Positions 62,094 through 64,000 of a stretch of DNA of 64,000 nt are shown in pieces. Each line of letters begins with the position of its first letter. The first letter of the stretch is position 1. Below the pieces are notes generated by a model that was given only the letters and a program-made list of their open reading frames with translations, made no database searches and was not told where the DNA came from. The translations under genes were made by a program, and so were the position numbers. The DNA is from Muribaculaceae bacterium (GTDB lineage Bacteria; Bacteroidota; Bacteroidia; Bacteroidales; Muribaculaceae), in the NCBI GenBank assembly GCA_017396945.1, contig JAFQKI010000010.1, positions 54,135 to 118,134 on the forward strand, given 5' to 3'.

Positions 62094-63389
62094 ATGAAAA
62101 TGAGATTTTTAGCAACGATAATAGCAATGGGATTGTCTATTTATGCTCTTGCGCAACAACACCCCACATCATCAACCGCCGACAAGTTGCAGTTTGTAGT
62201 TGGTAATGAGGAGGCTGTAAATGATACAGTGGACAATCCATATGATGTGTTGATTGATAACATTCCCACCGATCCCGAATATACGGCACCACATTTTGCA
62301 ATCATCGATCGTGATCAGCGATTTTATTTGAGTCTTGGTGCGTCGGTCAAGGCTGTGGCGCTTTATGATTGGGGTAATCCTTATGAAAATCCATCAGATT
62401 TTAAACCAAGTGATTTTCAACCTGCGACTCAGGGTGATGACCAATTGTTGCAGATGTCAATAAAATCAAGTTCGATAAACTTGAACATTGTTGGTATGCC
62501 CAAAAACAAATATCGCATAGGTTTGTTTATCGCGTTGATGTTTAATGCCGGATATGGAAATGAGTATGTTGTGAAGTGTGATCATGCCTATATTAAATGT
62601 GCGGGGTTGACATTGGGTTACACATCAAGTTTGTATGATGACAAGTCGGCCGACGCATATCTGATTGATGGAAATGGAGCAGGTGCATCAGGAGGACATT
62701 CCAACATGACATTTAATTGGCAACGATACATTACCCCTAATATAAAGTTGGGGGCAGGATTGGAGTTGCCAAAAGTCAGCTATACGACTTTTGCCGATGT
62801 TGAAGATTGTTATCAGCGAGTGCCATCCATACCTTTATATGCTCAGTACTCATGGGGAGATATTGGCCATGTCAGACTGAGTTCTGTTATACGCCCGTTG
62901 AGATATAATGATGCTATTGGTAATTGCTATCGCACAGAGGTTGGATATGGTTTAAAACTTACGGCAAATGCGAGGGTGGGAAATTTTGTTTCGTATCTAA
63001 TGGCGCAAACAGGTCGTGGTATTGCCAATTATTTAAAAGATAACGATGGCTTTAATCTTGACATGACGCCGTCGCCCGATAATATGGGGCAATTAAATCT
63101 CACCGGCTCTTGGGGTTGTCTCGGAGCGATACAATATAATTATACCCCTAAAATGTTCTCAACGCTGATGTATGGATATATGCGCAACTATGTTGATGCC
63201 TACAATGGCGGTTTGATCGCTTATGGCGACCACATGAAATATGAACATTACGCTGCCGTCAATTTTATTTGGAGAGCATCGACATTTGTTGATTTAGGGG
63301 TAGAATACAATTATGGTATGAAGCGTAATTTTGCTGACAACTCATTGACAAACAACCGCATTTCCGCAATGTTCCGGGTTAGCTTCTAA
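62094..63389 (+). CDS. Outer-membrane beta-barrel protein (DcaP-like porin)
   Basis: 431 residues from the ATG at 62094. A signal peptide ends around residue 20 (LAQQ). A disordered acidic segment (25-75) leads to a barrel of alternating hydrophobic strands rich in Tyr, Gly and Asn, with the start RFYLSLGASVKAVALYDWG (about 85-103) and the C-terminal strand ending NNRISAMFRVSF with terminal Phe, the BAM recognition feature. The shape fits a DcaP-type porin for small solutes. It is divergent from nadB. Confidence 0.8.
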   Translation: MKMRFLATIIAMGLSIYALAQQHPTSSTADKLQFVVGNEEAVNDTVDNPYDVLIDNIPTDPEYTAPHFAIIDRDQRFYLSLGASVKAVALYDWGNPYENPSDFKPSDFQPATQGDDQLLQMSIKSSSINLNIVGMPKNKYRIGLFIALMFNAGYGNEYVVKCDHAYIKCAGLTLGYTSSLYDDKSADAYLIDGNGAGASGGHSNMTFNWQRYITPNIKLGAGLELPKVSYTTFADVEDCYQRVPSIPLYAQYSWGDIGHVRLSSVIRPLRYNDAIGNCYRTEVGYGLKLTANARVGNFVSYLMAQTGRGIANYLKDNDGFNLDMTPSPDNMGQLNLTGSWGCLGAIQYNYTPKMFSTLMYGYMRNYVDAYNGGLIAYGDHMKYEHYAAVNFIWRASTFVDLGVEYNYGMKRNFADNSLTNNRISAMFRVSF

Positions 63390-63620
63390 TCTGATTTGTC
63401 TAATTTATAATATACTGACATAGTCGCTATAACTACTATAGTCGATATAGTATTGTCACTGCAATAGTGACGTCTCTATCTTTTCTTTCATGAGTAGGCT
63501 TTCTCGAAAACATGTTTTACAACATATTTTTTTGGGAGGGGTAAGCTGTTGAGTGTCAGCGTTTAAGCTTAAGGTGTGGGGATATTTTTATAAAATTTGC
63601 TGAAAAAATGGGATAAAAAA

Positions 63621-63652
63621 TTTGGTGGAGTGGGGGAAAGTTTCTACCTTTG
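63621..63652 (+). promoter_or_regulatory. rRNA operon promoter P1
   Basis: TTTG-N20-TACCTTTG, a perfect match. It lies 347 bases before the end of the window on the strand of the expected 16S gene. Confidence 0.75.
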
Positions 63653-63746
63653 CACTCGCTTTTGAGGGGCGGCTGCGGTGGCAGCGATGATAACCCCTGA
63701 GGCGCGGCGATAAAAAGAAAAATTTTGTTAAAATTCGATTAGGGAT

Positions 63747-63777
63747 TTTGCCAAGAAAGAAAAACGCCGTAACTTTG
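63747..63777 (+). promoter_or_regulatory. rRNA operon promoter P2
   Basis: TTTG-N19-TAACTTTG, a perfect match, 125 bases after P1. Tandem strong promoters upstream of a leader without genes are typical for rRNA operons. Confidence 0.75.
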
Positions 63778-63783
63778 CAAAGT

Positions 63784-64000
63784 TTTCCGCCGACCGAAAG
63801 CTGTCGAGCGAGCGGAGACAAGCTCAAGCACAGAGAACATTGAAAGAATTACAATAGACGAAAGTAGTACAAGAGTCATTAAGATAAAAGAATGAACTCT
63901 GTCAATTTCGATAAGATAAGCAAAATAGAATTCAACCGTTCGGGTTTCGGACTATAGATACTTCGGTTATCGCGCAAAGAACAAGAAAAAAAAGAAAACA
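63784..64000 (+). ncRNA. rRNA operon leader (16S begins beyond the window)
   Basis: After P2 the sequence has no protein gene and resembles Bacteroidota rRNA leaders, with GCTCAAGCACAGAGAACATT and an A-rich end just before the window edge. The 16S gene itself is not in view, so this call is inference from tandem promoters and sequence character. Confidence 0.55.

Noticed and set aside
63421-63475. Short palindromes and TAGTCG-TATA repeats after the porin gene
   Set aside because: Small and imperfect; most simply a weak terminator (GTCACT-GCAAT-AGTGAC) for the porin gene.
63588-63827. 79-codon minus-strand frame over the rRNA promoter region
   Set aside because: It covers two perfect plus-strand promoters and leader sequence and matches no family.

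Overview
The window is a stretch of chromosome from a member of the Bacteroidota, most likely order Bacteroidales. The evidence is the recurring promoter form TTTG-N19..21-TAnnTTTG, the lack of Shine-Dalgarno sites before start codons, and family-typical genes (YfhO-like protein, DUF4271-hemD-rnpA-yidD-tatD run, DUF4369 lipoprotein, BlaI/M56 pair, IorAB with a phenylacetate-CoA ligase). A gut species close to Muribaculaceae is plausible, but I cannot prove the family. Nearly everything is vertical, core-type gene content; I see no prophage, no insertion sequence with a transposase and no CRISPR array.

Layout. 1-3 kb: the start of nadA, an AT-rich gap with DnaA-box-like motifs, then an orphan LytTR-like protein, a very acidic protein and a secreted caspase-like protein. 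3-15 kb: two MATE exporters, frr-pyrH, manC, a YfhO-like membrane protein, a methyltransferase-like protein, xerD, a TrmH-type RNA methyltransferase and an acyltransferase. 15-24 kb: panB, metY, dtd, a MazG-like protein, deoC, GYF/CD225 and DUF2752 membrane proteins, pldA, a lipoprotein and comM interrupted by a stop codon in its Walker A motif. 24-35 kb: one long minus-strand block (ctpA-mfd, then yqeY-serS-LOG-DUF4271-hemD-rnpA-yidD-tatD) and two identical tRNA-Asn genes. 35-44 kb: small membrane proteins, an epimerase, the BlaI/M56 signalling pair, an EamA transporter and a TolC-HlyD-MFS efflux operon. 44-51 kb: a six-gene operon for aromatic 2-oxo acid and aryl-CoA metabolism. 51-57 kb: alkD, ybeY, mnmG, apt and uvrC. 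57-64 kb: a decayed ATPase gene, a 6S-like RNA, small unknown membrane proteins, nadB, an outer-membrane barrel protein and, at the right edge, two tandem promoters and the leader of an rRNA operon whose 16S gene begins beyond the window.

Two palindromes matching the ParB-binding site parS (51310 and 54258), the nearby rRNA promoter and clusters of TTATCAACA motifs (around 479-712 and 13251-13325) together suggest that this region lies near the replication origin. This is inference. Other points for a second look are three related short RNA genes (near 24.2, 35.4 and 39.15 kb), a three-operator BlaI-type promoter, promoters that abut start codons, and the caspase/acidic protein/LytTR cluster. 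I did not find a complete, clearly new biological system; the caspase cluster is the best candidate.
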